Source: CAJBIL01 sp044359525
GTDB lineage: Bacteria > Pseudomonadota > Gammaproteobacteria > Burkholderiales > Rhodocyclaceae
NCBI GenBank assembly: GCA_044359525.1
Contig: JBIKLY010000097.1
Coordinates: forward strand, 1-11,758
Reading direction: 5' to 3'
Length of the DNA stretch: 11,758 bases
Shown here: one piece after another, positions 1-7,333 of the stretch
Layout of the letters: the number at the start of each line of letters is the position of its first letter
How positions within the stretch are numbered: the stretch's first letter is position 1
The notes under the pieces: model-generated
What the model was told of the DNA's origin: nothing
Database searches by the model: none
What the model saw: only the letters and a program-made list of their open reading frames with translations
Made by a program: the position numbers and the translations under genes

Positions 1-338
1 TGCTGCGCCAGGTAGCCCAGCGCATGCGCGCCGTGGTGCGCAAGGACGACACGCTGGCCCGCATCGGTGGTGACGAATTCGCGCTACTCATCCCGCGCAT
101 GAAATCGATCGAAGGGACAACGCGGGTAGCCGAAAAAATCATCGGCGCACTCAGCCTGCCCTTCATGGTCGACGAAGGAACGGCAAAAATCGGCGTCAGC
201 GTCGGAATCGCCATCTATCCGCAGCACGGCACCGACGCCGCCACCCTGACCGCCAATGCCGACCGCGCCCTCTACCGCGCCAAAGCCGAAGGGCGCAACG
301 TCTGGCGCTTTGCCGAGACGGACGTGGCAGATGCATAG
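1..338 (+). CDS. Diguanylate cyclase (GGDEF domain), C-terminal fragment
   Basis: This is the 3' end of a gene that begins before the window; the reading frame is open from base 3, giving 111 visible residues. The GGDEF signature is intact at 66-80 (Gly-Gly-Asp-Glu-Phe). Five residues before it lies Arg-Lys-Asp-Asp (39-50), which fits the RxxD inhibitory I-site that binds the product. The segment ends with the typical C-terminal GGDEF pattern (VSVGIAIYP, then a DRALYRAKAEGRN-like helix). Such proteins make cyclic di-GMP from two GTP. With both active site and I-site present, this one is probably catalytically competent and feedback-inhibited. Its sensor domain is outside the window, so the signal is unknown. 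No EAL domain follows, because the gene stops at 336-338. A repeat hairpin starts 26 nt after the stop. Confidence 0.93.
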   Translation, partial: LRQVAQRMRAVVRKDDTLARIGGDEFALLIPRMKSIEGTTRVAEKIIGALSLPFMVDEGTAKIGVSVGIAIYPQHGTDAATLTANADRALYRAKAEGRNVWRFAETDVADA

Positions 339-364
339 AGCAATCGCACTTAAACACCGCCCCC

Positions 365-452
365 AACGCAAAGACGCAAAGACGCAAAGAAAAAATATAT
401 GCAAGAATTTGACTTTCTCTGCGTCATCTCTGCGCCTCTGCGCCTCTGCGTT
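365..452. repeat. Imperfect inverted repeat of 8-nt units (CGCAAAGA / CGCAGAGG)
   Basis: The left arm (365-390) is AA followed by three exact copies of CGCAAAGA. The right arm (414-452), read on the opposite strand, is AA-CGCAGAGG-CGCAGAGG-CGCAGAGA followed by a fourth degenerate unit. Over 26 positions the arms match at 21, and all five differences are A in the left arm against G in the right. A T-run (456-460) follows the right arm. The element sits between the GGDEF gene and the aldolase gene and shares its unit with 3069-3170. It could terminate transcription or stabilise the upstream mRNA, but this is inference. Short open frames running through it (Leu-Arg-Leu-Cys-Ala-Ser-Ala type) are not genes. 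Confidence 0.85.
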
Positions 453-548
453 AGGTTTTTAAGTCAAATACAATCGCCCCGGGCAAAGCATAAGCCCACC
501 CCGCAGCACGGCCGATCGCGATAAAATCACGGCTTGACCTTTTTGGCA

Positions 549-563
549 CTTGCCGCTGGCAAG
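549..563 (+). promoter_or_regulatory. Perfect short dyad in the aldolase leader
   Basis: CTTGCCGCTGGCAAG is a 6-bp perfect stem around a 3-nt loop, ending 27 nt before the aldolase start codon. No T-run follows, so it is not a terminator. It could be an operator or a leader hairpin. Nearby promoter-like words are TAAAAT at 522-527 and TTGACC at 534-539, but they do not pair at normal spacing, so no promoter is called. The dyad may also be chance. Confidence 0.3.
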
Positions 564-590
564 GCTCATTGAACCGCTCCCGGAGGAATC

Positions 591-1655
591 ATGCCCATCG
601 TATCCATGCGTCAGTTGCTCGACCACGCCGCCGAAAACGGCTACGGCCTGCCCGCCTTCAACGTCAACAACATGGAGCAGGTGTGGGCGATCATGGAAGC
701 CGCCGCTGAACTCGACGCGCCGGTGATCATGCAGGCCTCGGCCGGCGCCCGTAAATATGCCGGCGAAGCCTTCCTGCGCCACCAGATCCTCGCCGCGCTC
801 GAAGCCTACCCGAACATCCCGGTGGTCATGCACCAGGACCACGGCCAGTCACCCGCGGTTTGCATGTCGGCAATCCGCTCGGGCTTTTCGTCGGTGATGA
901 TGGACGGCTCGCTAACCGAAGACGGCAAGACGCCGGCTTCCTACGAGTACAACGTTGAGGTCTCGAAGAAGGTCGTCGAGTTTGCGCACGCCATCGGCGT
1001 CTCGGTCGAAGCTGAACTCGGCGTACTCGGTTCGCTGGAAACGATGCAGGCCGACAAGGAAGACGGCCACGGCGCTGACGGCCACATGACGCGCGAGCAA
1101 CTGCTCACTGACCCGGATCAGGCCGCCGATTTCGTCAAGCAGACCAACTGCGACGCGCTGGCCATCGCCATCGGCACCAGCCACGGCGCCTACAAATTCA
1201 CCAAGAAACCGACCGGCGACATTCTCGCCATCGACCGAATCAAGGCCATTCACGAGCGCATTCCGAACACCCATCTGGTCATGCATGGTTCCTCCTCGGT
1301 TCCACAGGAACTACTCGCCGAAATCCGCCAGTTCGGCGGCGACATGAAGGAAACCTACGGCGTGCCGGTCGAAGAGATCGTCAAAGGCATCGCGCATGGC
1401 GTGCGCAAGATCAACATCGACACCGACATCCGTCTGGCGATGACCGGCGCCATCCGTCGTTACCTGGCAGAACATCCCGACAAGTTCGATCCACGCGACT
1501 ATCTCAAGCCGGCGCGTGAAGCGGCGAAGAAGATCTGTCTGGCGCGCTATCAGTCGTTCGGCTGCACCGGTCAGGCGAGCAAGATCAAGGTCATCGCACT
1601 CGACAAGATGGCTGAGCGTTACAAAAAGGGCGAACTGAACCAGATCGTTCGCTGA
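591..1655 (+). CDS. fba: Fructose-bisphosphate aldolase, class II (CbbA type)
   Basis: A 354-residue zinc-dependent aldolase that reversibly joins dihydroxyacetone phosphate and glyceraldehyde 3-phosphate into fructose 1,6-bisphosphate, in the cytosol, for glycolysis, gluconeogenesis or the Calvin cycle. Visible family landmarks are LPAFNVNN near the N-terminus, the HQDHG motif at 81-85 (Asp83 catalytic, His84 metal ligand), Glu142 in EAELG, His198 in GTSHGAYK, His232 in MHGSSS and the phosphate-binding NIDTD at 275-279. The length and the C-terminal FGCTGQASKIK segment match the CbbA/Fda branch (about 345-360 residues). The start is set by a strong ribosome site, GGAGGA at 582-587. A hairpin terminator follows directly, so the gene is probably transcribed alone or as the last in a unit. 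In many betaproteobacteria this gene lies next to purC; here a DUF3422 gene stands between them. Confidence 0.97.
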   Translation: MPIVSMRQLLDHAAENGYGLPAFNVNNMEQVWAIMEAAAELDAPVIMQASAGARKYAGEAFLRHQILAALEAYPNIPVVMHQDHGQSPAVCMSAIRSGFSSVMMDGSLTEDGKTPASYEYNVEVSKKVVEFAHAIGVSVEAELGVLGSLETMQADKEDGHGADGHMTREQLLTDPDQAADFVKQTNCDALAIAIGTSHGAYKFTKKPTGDILAIDRIKAIHERIPNTHLVMHGSSSVPQELLAEIRQFGGDMKETYGVPVEEIVKGIAHGVRKINIDTDIRLAMTGAIRRYLAEHPDKFDPRDYLKPAREAAKKICLARYQSFGCTGQASKIKVIALDKMAERYKKGELNQIVR

Positions 1656-1670
1656 TCGGCACAAACGCAT

Positions 1671-1700
1671 CGCGGCATTCCCTTGGAATGTCGCGTTTTT
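1671..1700 (+). terminator. Rho-independent terminator after fba
   Basis: A ten-pair stem (1671-1680 with 1686-1695, one G-T wobble), optionally extended by a C-G pair around a 3-nt loop, is followed by TTTTT at 1696-1700 and more T after one A. It begins 15 nt after the aldolase stop codon and ends 27 nt before the next start codon. Confidence 0.88.
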
Positions 1701-1727
1701 ATTTTCAGCACCACTTCGAGATTAACC

Positions 1728-3044
1728 ATGCACGCCAGATTCGAGGCCATTGGATTCGAGGAACATCCGCTGCGTCAGCGGCTGAACAACGAGTTCCACG
1801 CTCGCCCGCCGATCCCGCTGACCGGCCCGATACTCGTTTCGAGTCTCGCCTTCAAGCATGAAGATTCCGGCGCTGTTGGCGAGAAAGAACACCTTTCCCG
1901 ACTCTGCCAGGCCAACGTCTGCAATTTCATCGAAAGCTCGGACACGCATCTGATGCTCGACGCGGGCGGCTTCCGTATGCGCTGGGAGTTGCATACCGAG
2001 TTTTCCAGCTACACCTTTTTCCGCCAACTTGTTGCCGGCGAAGCGCTGAGTCCGGACGCCACCGCATTCGACGGCGTCATGCCGGAATGGCTGTCGGCCA
2101 TTCCGGGCAATTTGCTGGTTGCCACACATATTGAACTGCGGCCGGCAACTGAAATCTCCCCCGAATCGGTTACCGCCGGCCTCTCACCAACCGGCCGCTC
2201 GATGGTTGCCGCACAGGTGGCCGATGGCGCGGCTTGGGTATTCACCGACTTCATGTTCGACAACGGTTTTTCGCGCTTCCTCGTTCTTGATGTTTCGCTC
2301 ACGCAGCGGCAGGCCGGGCGCACCGTGCAACGACTGGTTGAAATCGAGACCTACCGCATGATGTCGCTGCTCGGCCTGCCGGTCGCCAAGGAAGTTGGTC
2401 GCTGGCTGTCCGGCGCCGAAAAACAGCTGGCTGAAATGATGGATCACATCGGCCATGCCCGCACGCCGGAAGACGAACGCGCGGTGCTCGCCACGCTGTC
2501 GACGCTGGCGGCCGAGGTCGAGCATTCGGTCGCGCGCACCACCTTCCGCTTCGGCGCGTCACGCGCCTACGACGGCCTCGTCATGCAGCGCATCGAAGAA
2601 CTGCGCGAAACACGGATCTCGGGCTTCCCGACGCTCAACGAGTTCATGCTGCGCCGCCTGCTGCCGGCAACGAATACCTGCGCAGCAATGGCACGCCGCC
2701 AGGACGATCTCTCGGGTCGCGTCGCGCGCAACAGCCAGTTGCTGCGCACGCGTGTCGACATCGAACTGGAACGTCAGAATCAGGAACTGCTGGCGCAGAT
2801 GAACAACCGCGCCAAACTGCAACTGCGTCTGCAGGAAACCGTTGAAGGCCTGTCAGTCGTCGCCATCACCTATTACGGCTCGCAGCTCGTGCAGTACCTG
2901 GCAAAAGGCGGCAAATACCTGTTTCCCGCCCTGTCGCCCGAAATCGCCACGGCGGTGTCGATCCCGCTGATCGCCATCCTATCGCTGTTCGGCATCAAGC
3001 GCATGCGCAAAGCGCTGGCGCAGGAAGAAGAAGCCACCTCCTGA
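1728..3044 (+). CDS. DUF3422 family protein, C-terminally membrane anchored
   Basis: A 438-residue protein of the DUF3422 family, which has no established function. Recognisable family parts are HPLRQRLNNEFHARPP (13-28), the central FLVLDVSLTQRQAGRTVQRLVEIETYRMM-type block and the VEGLSVVAITYYGSQLVQYL stretch from 372. The C-terminal part has a predicted coiled-coil-like run (DIELERQNQELL onward), one hydrophobic segment at about 375-392 and a second at about 407-424, then a basic tail. This suggests a large cytoplasmic domain anchored to the inner membrane by a hairpin. An in-frame TTG at 1683 lies inside the aldolase terminator; ATG 1728 is preferred because the family's N-terminal motif follows it closely. 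The ribosome site is weak (GAG at 1718-1720). Promoter sequence must lie in or before the terminator, or the gene relies on read-through. Confidence 0.88.
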   Translation: MHARFEAIGFEEHPLRQRLNNEFHARPPIPLTGPILVSSLAFKHEDSGAVGEKEHLSRLCQANVCNFIESSDTHLMLDAGGFRMRWELHTEFSSYTFFRQLVAGEALSPDATAFDGVMPEWLSAIPGNLLVATHIELRPATEISPESVTAGLSPTGRSMVAAQVADGAAWVFTDFMFDNGFSRFLVLDVSLTQRQAGRTVQRLVEIETYRMMSLLGLPVAKEVGRWLSGAEKQLAEMMDHIGHARTPEDERAVLATLSTLAAEVEHSVARTTFRFGASRAYDGLVMQRIEELRETRISGFPTLNEFMLRRLLPATNTCAAMARRQDDLSGRVARNSQLLRTRVDIELERQNQELLAQMNNRAKLQLRLQETVEGLSVVAITYYGSQLVQYLAKGGKYLFPALSPEIATAVSIPLIAILSLFGIKRMRKALAQEEEATS

Positions 3045-3068
3045 GAGGCCGTAAAAAAATCAAAAACT

Positions 3069-3170
3069 TACCGCAGAGGCGCAGAGGAAACGCAGAGATT
3101 TCGCAGAGAAAATCTCTAAAAATAAATGGTTTTCTCTGCGTTTCCTCTGCGCCTCTGCGCCTCTGCGGTA
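3069..3170. repeat. Inverted repeat of 8-nt CGCAGAGG units with unequal copy number
   Basis: The outer 19 nt of the two arms are identical in inverted orientation (left arm 3069-3087). Inside them the left arm has two CGCAGAGG-type units and the right arm three; both then continue with AAACGCAGAGA. The left arm carries an extra TTTCGCAGAGAAAA block at the centre. The hairpin starts 24 nt after the DUF3422 stop codon. It is bracketed by seven A (3053-3059) on the left and seven T (3182-3188) on the right, like a bidirectional terminator with displaced tails. It belongs to the same family as 365-452. Confidence 0.9.
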
Positions 3171-3217
3171 GGGTTAATGCATTTTTTTACAGATTCTGAG
3201 CACTCAACAATCTGCCT

Positions 3218-3223
3218 TATAAT
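3218..3223 (+). promoter_or_regulatory. Probable -10 box for purC
   Basis: A perfect TATAAT lies 35 nt before the purC start codon, so transcription would begin near 3230 with a leader of about 29 nt. The -35 is weak: TTCTGA at 3194-3199, spaced 18 nt, matches the consensus at only three positions. No PurR-like operator was recognised. Confidence 0.6.
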
Positions 3224-3258
3224 CCACCCCTCAATTTCTGCCTCTACGGATCATCAAG

Positions 3259-4197
3259 ATGACTCAAGCCCTTTTCGAATCGACCATCAAGAGCCTGCCG
3301 CTGCTTGGCCGCGGCAAGGTGCGCGACATTTACGCGATCGACGCCGACAAGCTGCTGATCGTCACCAGCGACCGCCTGTCGGCCTTCGACGTCATCCTGC
3401 CCGATCCGATTCCCGGCAAGGGCAAGGTGCTCACCGAACTGGCCGGATTCTGGTTTGAAAAACTGGCGCACATCCTGCCCAACCAGCTGACCGGCATCGA
3501 CCCGGAAACCGTTGTCGCCGCCGACGAGCGCGAGCAGGTACGCGGCCGTGCGCTGGTCGTCAAGCGTCTGAAGCCGCTGCCAATCGAGGCCGTCGTGCGC
3601 GGCTACCTGATCGGTTCGGGCTGGAAGGATTACCAGGACACCGGCGCTGTCTGCGGCATCAAGCTGCCCGCCGGACTCAATCTCGCCGCCAAGTTTGCCG
3701 AACCGATCTTTACGCCAGCGACCAAGGCCGAAATCGGCGACCACGACGAAAACATCTCGTTCGAGCAAGCGCAGATCAACTGCGGCGCCGTCCTCGCCGA
3801 TGTGTTGCACGGCACCGGCAAGAACGGCGCGCAGATTGCCACACAGGCACGCGACGCGGCCATTGCGCTCTACTCTGCTGCAGCCGACTACGCGGCCACA
3901 CGCGGCATCATCATCGCCGACACGAAATTCGAATTCGGCGTCGACGCTACCGGCACGCTGCACCTGATCGACGAAGCGCTAACCCCGGACTCGTCGCGTT
4001 TCTGGCCGGCCGACAGTTACCGCGAAGGCAGCAACCCGCCGTCGTACGACAAGCAATACGTGCGCGACTATCTGGAGACGCTGGACTGGAACAAGCAGGC
4101 ACCGGGGCCGGCCTTGCCGGCCGAAGTAATTGCTCGCACGCGCGACAAGTATGTTGAGGCTTGCGAGTTGCTGACCGGGAAAAAATTCCACGACTGA
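3259..4197 (+). CDS. purC: Phosphoribosylaminoimidazole-succinocarboxamide synthase
   Basis: SAICAR synthetase, 312 residues: a cytosolic purine-synthesis enzyme that uses ATP to couple CAIR with aspartate. The ATP-grasp-like N-terminal motif LLGRGKVRDIY (15-25) and SDRLSAFD (37-44) are present. So are VVRGYLIGSGWKDY, the acidic DTKFEFG at 221-227 and DEALTPDSSRFW. It is the longer form (about 300 residues, with the C-terminal YLETLDWNK extension) typical of many proteobacteria and yeast, rather than the roughly 237-residue E. coli form. The start fits the conserved N-terminus and the -10 box upstream, with only a weak ribosome site (ACGGA at 3246-3250). In several betaproteobacteria purE and purK follow purC; here they do not. 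The gene appears monocistronic. Confidence 0.97.
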   Translation: MTQALFESTIKSLPLLGRGKVRDIYAIDADKLLIVTSDRLSAFDVILPDPIPGKGKVLTELAGFWFEKLAHILPNQLTGIDPETVVAADEREQVRGRALVVKRLKPLPIEAVVRGYLIGSGWKDYQDTGAVCGIKLPAGLNLAAKFAEPIFTPATKAEIGDHDENISFEQAQINCGAVLADVLHGTGKNGAQIATQARDAAIALYSAAADYAATRGIIIADTKFEFGVDATGTLHLIDEALTPDSSRFWPADSYREGSNPPSYDKQYVRDYLETLDWNKQAPGPALPAEVIARTRDKYVEACELLTGKKFHD

Positions 4198-4432
4198 ATG
4201 GACGGCAAGCGGAAAATCCGGCGAACCATCTCAACTTGCCGACGTCTGACAGGGCCGCGCTGATGATGCCGGCCTGAAACCCCTGCCGGGGAGCACAACC
4301 GGGCACGCGGATAATTCCGCAAATCGACAGGTGCATCGCATCGCATTGAATTCCCGGCCCCGTTGGCGGCGCGTGCTTCCGCAGGTTTTTTAAAGCATTT
4401 GCAACCGGATTTTCCAGAAGCCAAGAGGTGCC
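4198..4432. other. Intergenic region, no gene or convincing RNA seen
   Basis: These 235 bp hold only weak structures: a 7-bp stem (CGGCAAG near 4203-4209 with CTTGCCG near 4235-4241, 25-nt loop) and a 14-nt dyad GCGGATAATTCCGC at 4307-4320. There is no T-run terminator for purC, and no promoter for the next gene could be paired. The next gene has a fair ribosome site, AGAGGTG at 4424-4430. An open frame on the minus strand across this region lacks family features and is treated as chance. Confidence 0.5.
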
Positions 4433-5206
4433 ATGAGCAAACAGCCTGCCCCGCCCGACGGCCACGCCACCCTACCGGCGGTACGCCACGTCACCATTGG
4501 CCGGCCATTTGCATGGCTGCGCGCCGGCTGGAACGACCTGCGTGCCAACCCGATTGCCAGCATCGCTTACGGGCTGCTCTTTGCGATTGCCGGCGACCTC
4601 ATCCTGATTTTTTCATGGCGCAGCCCGCATCTTTTTTCGGCAGCAGTCTCAGGATTCTTTCTGATCGCCCCGCTACTTGCCGGGGGACTGTACGAGATCA
4701 GCCGGCGCCAGGCACAAGGGCAGCACAGCACCTTTATCGACTCCCTCGCCGGCTGGCGCCGTAACTGGCAATCGGTGGCCATGCTGGGCCTGTTTCTGGC
4801 ACTGGCTGCCGTCGTCTGGGAGCGCGCTTCGTCAATCATATTTGCAATGTATGTCCCGGGCAAACTACCCGACCTGTGGGTATTTGTGACCCGGATTGTA
4901 TTCAACGAAGCCTATCTCGCGGTAACGCTTTCCTGGTTTCTGGTAGGTGGCATCGTGGCACTGCTGATCTTTGCGATCAGCGCAGTTTCGGCACCGATGC
5001 TGATCGATCGTGACGTTTACTTTATCACCGCCATCCTCACCAGCTTGCGCGCGGTGGCGATCAATTCGGGGGCGATGGCGCTCTGGGCGGCGCTGGTCGT
5101 GGCATTAACCCTGACCGGCTTCGCGACGCTGCTCTTTGGGCTGATTGTCCTGATGCCACTCGTCGGCCATGCTTCGTGGCACGCCTATCGAGAGATTGTC
5201 GAATAA
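4433..5206 (+). CDS. DUF2189 family integral membrane protein
   Basis: A 257-residue polytopic inner-membrane protein matching the DUF2189 family in overall pattern: a short cytoplasmic N-terminus, then VTIGRPFAWLRAGWNDL, about six hydrophobic segments (roughly 43-60, 67-88, 114-140, 160-188, 214-230 and 231-247) and a closing PLVGHASWHAYRE motif. The loop SAPMLIDRDVYFITAILTSLRAV (about 186-208) is also family-typical. The biochemical function is unknown; no catalytic residues or cofactor ligands stand out. The start follows AGAGGTG by two bases. The gene is 70 nt upstream of oligopeptidase A, without a visible terminator, so co-transcription is possible. Confidence 0.87.
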   Translation: MSKQPAPPDGHATLPAVRHVTIGRPFAWLRAGWNDLRANPIASIAYGLLFAIAGDLILIFSWRSPHLFSAAVSGFFLIAPLLAGGLYEISRRQAQGQHSTFIDSLAGWRRNWQSVAMLGLFLALAAVVWERASSIIFAMYVPGKLPDLWVFVTRIVFNEAYLAVTLSWFLVGGIVALLIFAISAVSAPMLIDRDVYFITAILTSLRAVAINSGAMALWAALVVALTLTGFATLLFGLIVLMPLVGHASWHAYREIVE

Positions 5207-5276
5207 CTCGTTCCGTGCGCTACCGCAGCACGCCGGCAGCACGGCTCCCCATCTTTCACGACAGAAGAAACACACC

Positions 5277-7316
5277 ATGACCCGCAACCCCCTGCTCGAC
5301 TTTTCCGGCCTCCCCCGTTTCGACACAGTCACCCCTGCCGACGTCCAGCCGGCAATCGGCCAGTTGCTCGAGCAAAGCCGCAAACTTGTGGAACAGCTGA
5401 CAGCAGACGACGTCAAAGCGACCTGGGAAGACTTTGCCGTGCCGCTCACCGACAACATCGAACAGCTATCGCGTGCCTGGGGCATTGTCGGCCATTTGCA
5501 CTCGGTGAATGACATTCCGGAATGGCGCGAAGCCTACAACGGCATGCTGCCGGAAGTGAGCCGCTTCTTTGCCGAGCTTGGCCAGAACCTCAAACTTTTT
5601 TCAAAATACAAAGCAATTCGTGAGGGCGACGAATACGCCGGGCTTTCGCTTGCCCGGCGCAAAATCATCGATAACGAAATTCGTGACTTCCGCCTATCCG
5701 GCGCCGAGTTGCCGGAAGACAAGAAACCTCGCTTCCAGGCGATTTCAGAGGAACTGGCCAGTCTTTCCGCCAAGTTCTCGGAGAACCTGCTCGACGCAAC
5801 CAACGCCTTTGCCGAATGGATTACGGACCACGTCGAACTCAGCGGCCTGCCAGATGACGTCGTGCAAACCGCCCGCGAAGCTTCCGAGAAAGACGGCAAA
5901 CCCGGCTGGAAATTCACCCTGCACATGCCGTCCTATCTGCCGGTCATGCAATACGCCGACAGCCGCCGCCTGCGCGCCGTGCTGTACCGCGCCTACGCCA
6001 CGCGCTCGGCCGAATTCGGCCCGGCTGAGCTCGACAACACACCACTGATCCGGCGCATTCTCGAATTGCGCCGCGAAGAAGCGCAACTACTTGGCTACAA
6101 CAACTACGCCGAGGTTTCGCTGGTTTCCAAGATGGCGGATTCGGTACCGCAGGTGCTCGCTTTCCTGCGCGACCTGGCGATCAAGGCCAAGCCGTTTGCC
6201 GCCAAAGACATCGCCGAACTGCGCGAATTTGCGCGCCGCGAGCTCGGACTGGAAACGCTCGAACCGTGGGACGTCGGCTACGCTTCGGAGAAACTGCTGC
6301 AGGCGCGCTACGCCTTCTCCGAACAGGAAGTAAAACAGTACTTCACCGAGCCGAAGGTGATGGCCGGGCTGTTCCACGTTGTTGAAACACTCTTTGGCGT
6401 GCGCCTGAAGCCGGATAGCGCACCTGTTTGGAATGAGGATGTCCGCTTCTTCCGCATCGAAACATTGGCCGGAGACCTGATTGGTCAGTTTTACCTCGAC
6501 CTTTATGCGCGCGAAACCAAGCGCGGCGGCGCGTGGATGGACGAAGCCGTGACCCGCCGCCGCATTTCGAATGGCATTCAGAAACCCGTTGCCTATCTCA
6601 ACTGCAACTTCTCGCGCCCGGTCGGCAGCAAGCCGGCAACCTTCACGCACGATGAAGTCACCACGCTGTTTCACGAAACCGGCCACGGCCTGCACCACCT
6701 GCTGACACGCGTTGAAGAGCTGGGCGTCTCGGGCATCCACGGCGTCGAATGGGATGCCGTCGAGCTGCCGTCGCAGTTCATGGAAAATTACTGCTGGGAG
6801 TGGAGCGTCCTGCAGGAGATGACCGGCCACGTCGACACCGGCGCCACACTGCCGCGCGAACTGTTCGACAAGATGCTGGCCGCGAAGAATTTCCACAGCG
6901 GCCTGCAGAATGTTCGTCAGCTGGAGTTCTCACTGTTCGATCTGTTGCTGCATGCCGATTTCGATCCGGCGTGTTCGCGCAGCGTGCTGGATCTGCTCGC
7001 CGACGTGCGTCGTGAAGTTGCGGTCATTGTGCCGCCTGAATGGCACCGTTTCCCGAACAGCTTCTCGCATATCTTTGCCGGCGGTTACGGCGCCGGTTAC
7101 TTCAGCTACAAATGGGCCGAAGTGCTGTCTGCTGATTGCTACGCCGCCTTCGAGGAGGCCGGCAACCCCTTTGACCCGGCCACTGGCAAACGTTTCCTCG
7201 ACGAAATCATCTCCGCCGGCGGCGCTCGACCGGCCATTGAAAACTTCCGCGCCTTCCGTGGCCGGGAACCACAGGTCGATGCACTGCTCCGTCACAGTGG
7301 TATGATCGGCGCGTAA
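5277..7316 (+). CDS. prlC: Oligopeptidase A, M3 family zinc metallopeptidase
   Basis: A 679-residue cytoplasmic peptidase that degrades short peptides, including cleaved signal peptides; E. coli OpdA/PrlC is almost the same length (680). The zinc site HETGH is at 466-470, and the third ligand Glu496 lies 26 residues on, in WDAVELPSQ; FMENYCWE follows, as usual. The C-terminal HIFAGGYGAGYFSYKWAEVLSAD block, which lines the substrate channel, is intact. The frame is open from 5169, inside the upstream DUF2189 gene. ATG 5277 is chosen because the family N-terminus (NPLLDFSGLPRFD) begins there and GAAGAA precedes it. No signal peptide is present. It heads a compact plus-strand cluster: the next gene starts 17 nt after its stop. 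Confidence 0.96.
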   Translation: MTRNPLLDFSGLPRFDTVTPADVQPAIGQLLEQSRKLVEQLTADDVKATWEDFAVPLTDNIEQLSRAWGIVGHLHSVNDIPEWREAYNGMLPEVSRFFAELGQNLKLFSKYKAIREGDEYAGLSLARRKIIDNEIRDFRLSGAELPEDKKPRFQAISEELASLSAKFSENLLDATNAFAEWITDHVELSGLPDDVVQTAREASEKDGKPGWKFTLHMPSYLPVMQYADSRRLRAVLYRAYATRSAEFGPAELDNTPLIRRILELRREEAQLLGYNNYAEVSLVSKMADSVPQVLAFLRDLAIKAKPFAAKDIAELREFARRELGLETLEPWDVGYASEKLLQARYAFSEQEVKQYFTEPKVMAGLFHVVETLFGVRLKPDSAPVWNEDVRFFRIETLAGDLIGQFYLDLYARETKRGGAWMDEAVTRRRISNGIQKPVAYLNCNFSRPVGSKPATFTHDEVTTLFHETGHGLHHLLTRVEELGVSGIHGVEWDAVELPSQFMENYCWEWSVLQEMTGHVDTGATLPRELFDKMLAAKNFHSGLQNVRQLEFSLFDLLLHADFDPACSRSVLDLLADVRREVAVIVPPEWHRFPNSFSHIFAGGYGAGYFSYKWAEVLSADCYAAFEEAGNPFDPATGKRFLDEIISAGGARPAIENFRAFRGREPQVDALLRHSGMIGA

Positions 7317-7333
7317 AAACCGGGAGAAAAATC

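Noticed and set aside
365..390. Tandem identical units suggesting a CRISPR-like array
   Set aside because: The three units are 8 nt and directly adjacent, with no spacers; the structure is an inverted repeat and no cas genes are near.
544..560. Sigma-54 promoter (TGGCAC at 544-549) before fba
   Set aside because: The GC element falls two bases too far from the GG for the strict -24/-12 spacing, and no TTGC occurs at the required position.
1683..1727. Longer DUF3422 start at TTG 1683
   Set aside because: It lies within the aldolase terminator stem-loop, adds 15 residues not typical of the family and has no ribosome site.
3126..3458. Open frame starting in the repeat and running into purC
   Set aside because: Its first part is only translated repeat (Leu-Arg-Leu-Cys-Ala-Ser-Ala), and the rest is purC in another frame. 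The open frame at 256-462 is a similar artefact.
4271..4325. Thiamine-pyrophosphate riboswitch, from a GGATAAT-bearing hairpin after a GGGGAGC word
   Set aside because: The CUGAGA core and the following ACCC-UGAACCUGAU segment are missing between these words, and the downstream gene is not a thiamine gene.
3947..4465. 172-codon open frame on the minus strand
   Set aside because: It overlaps the purC 3' end, has no ribosome site or recognisable family pattern, and is expected by chance in GC-rich DNA.
5169..5276. Longer prlC start overlapping the DUF2189 gene
   Set aside because: The conserved N-terminus begins at ATG 5277, giving 679 residues against 680 in E. coli.
6087..6896. 269-codon open frame antisense to prlC
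   Set aside because: It lies wholly within a well-supported gene on the other strand and shows no protein-family features; such mirrors are common at this GC content.
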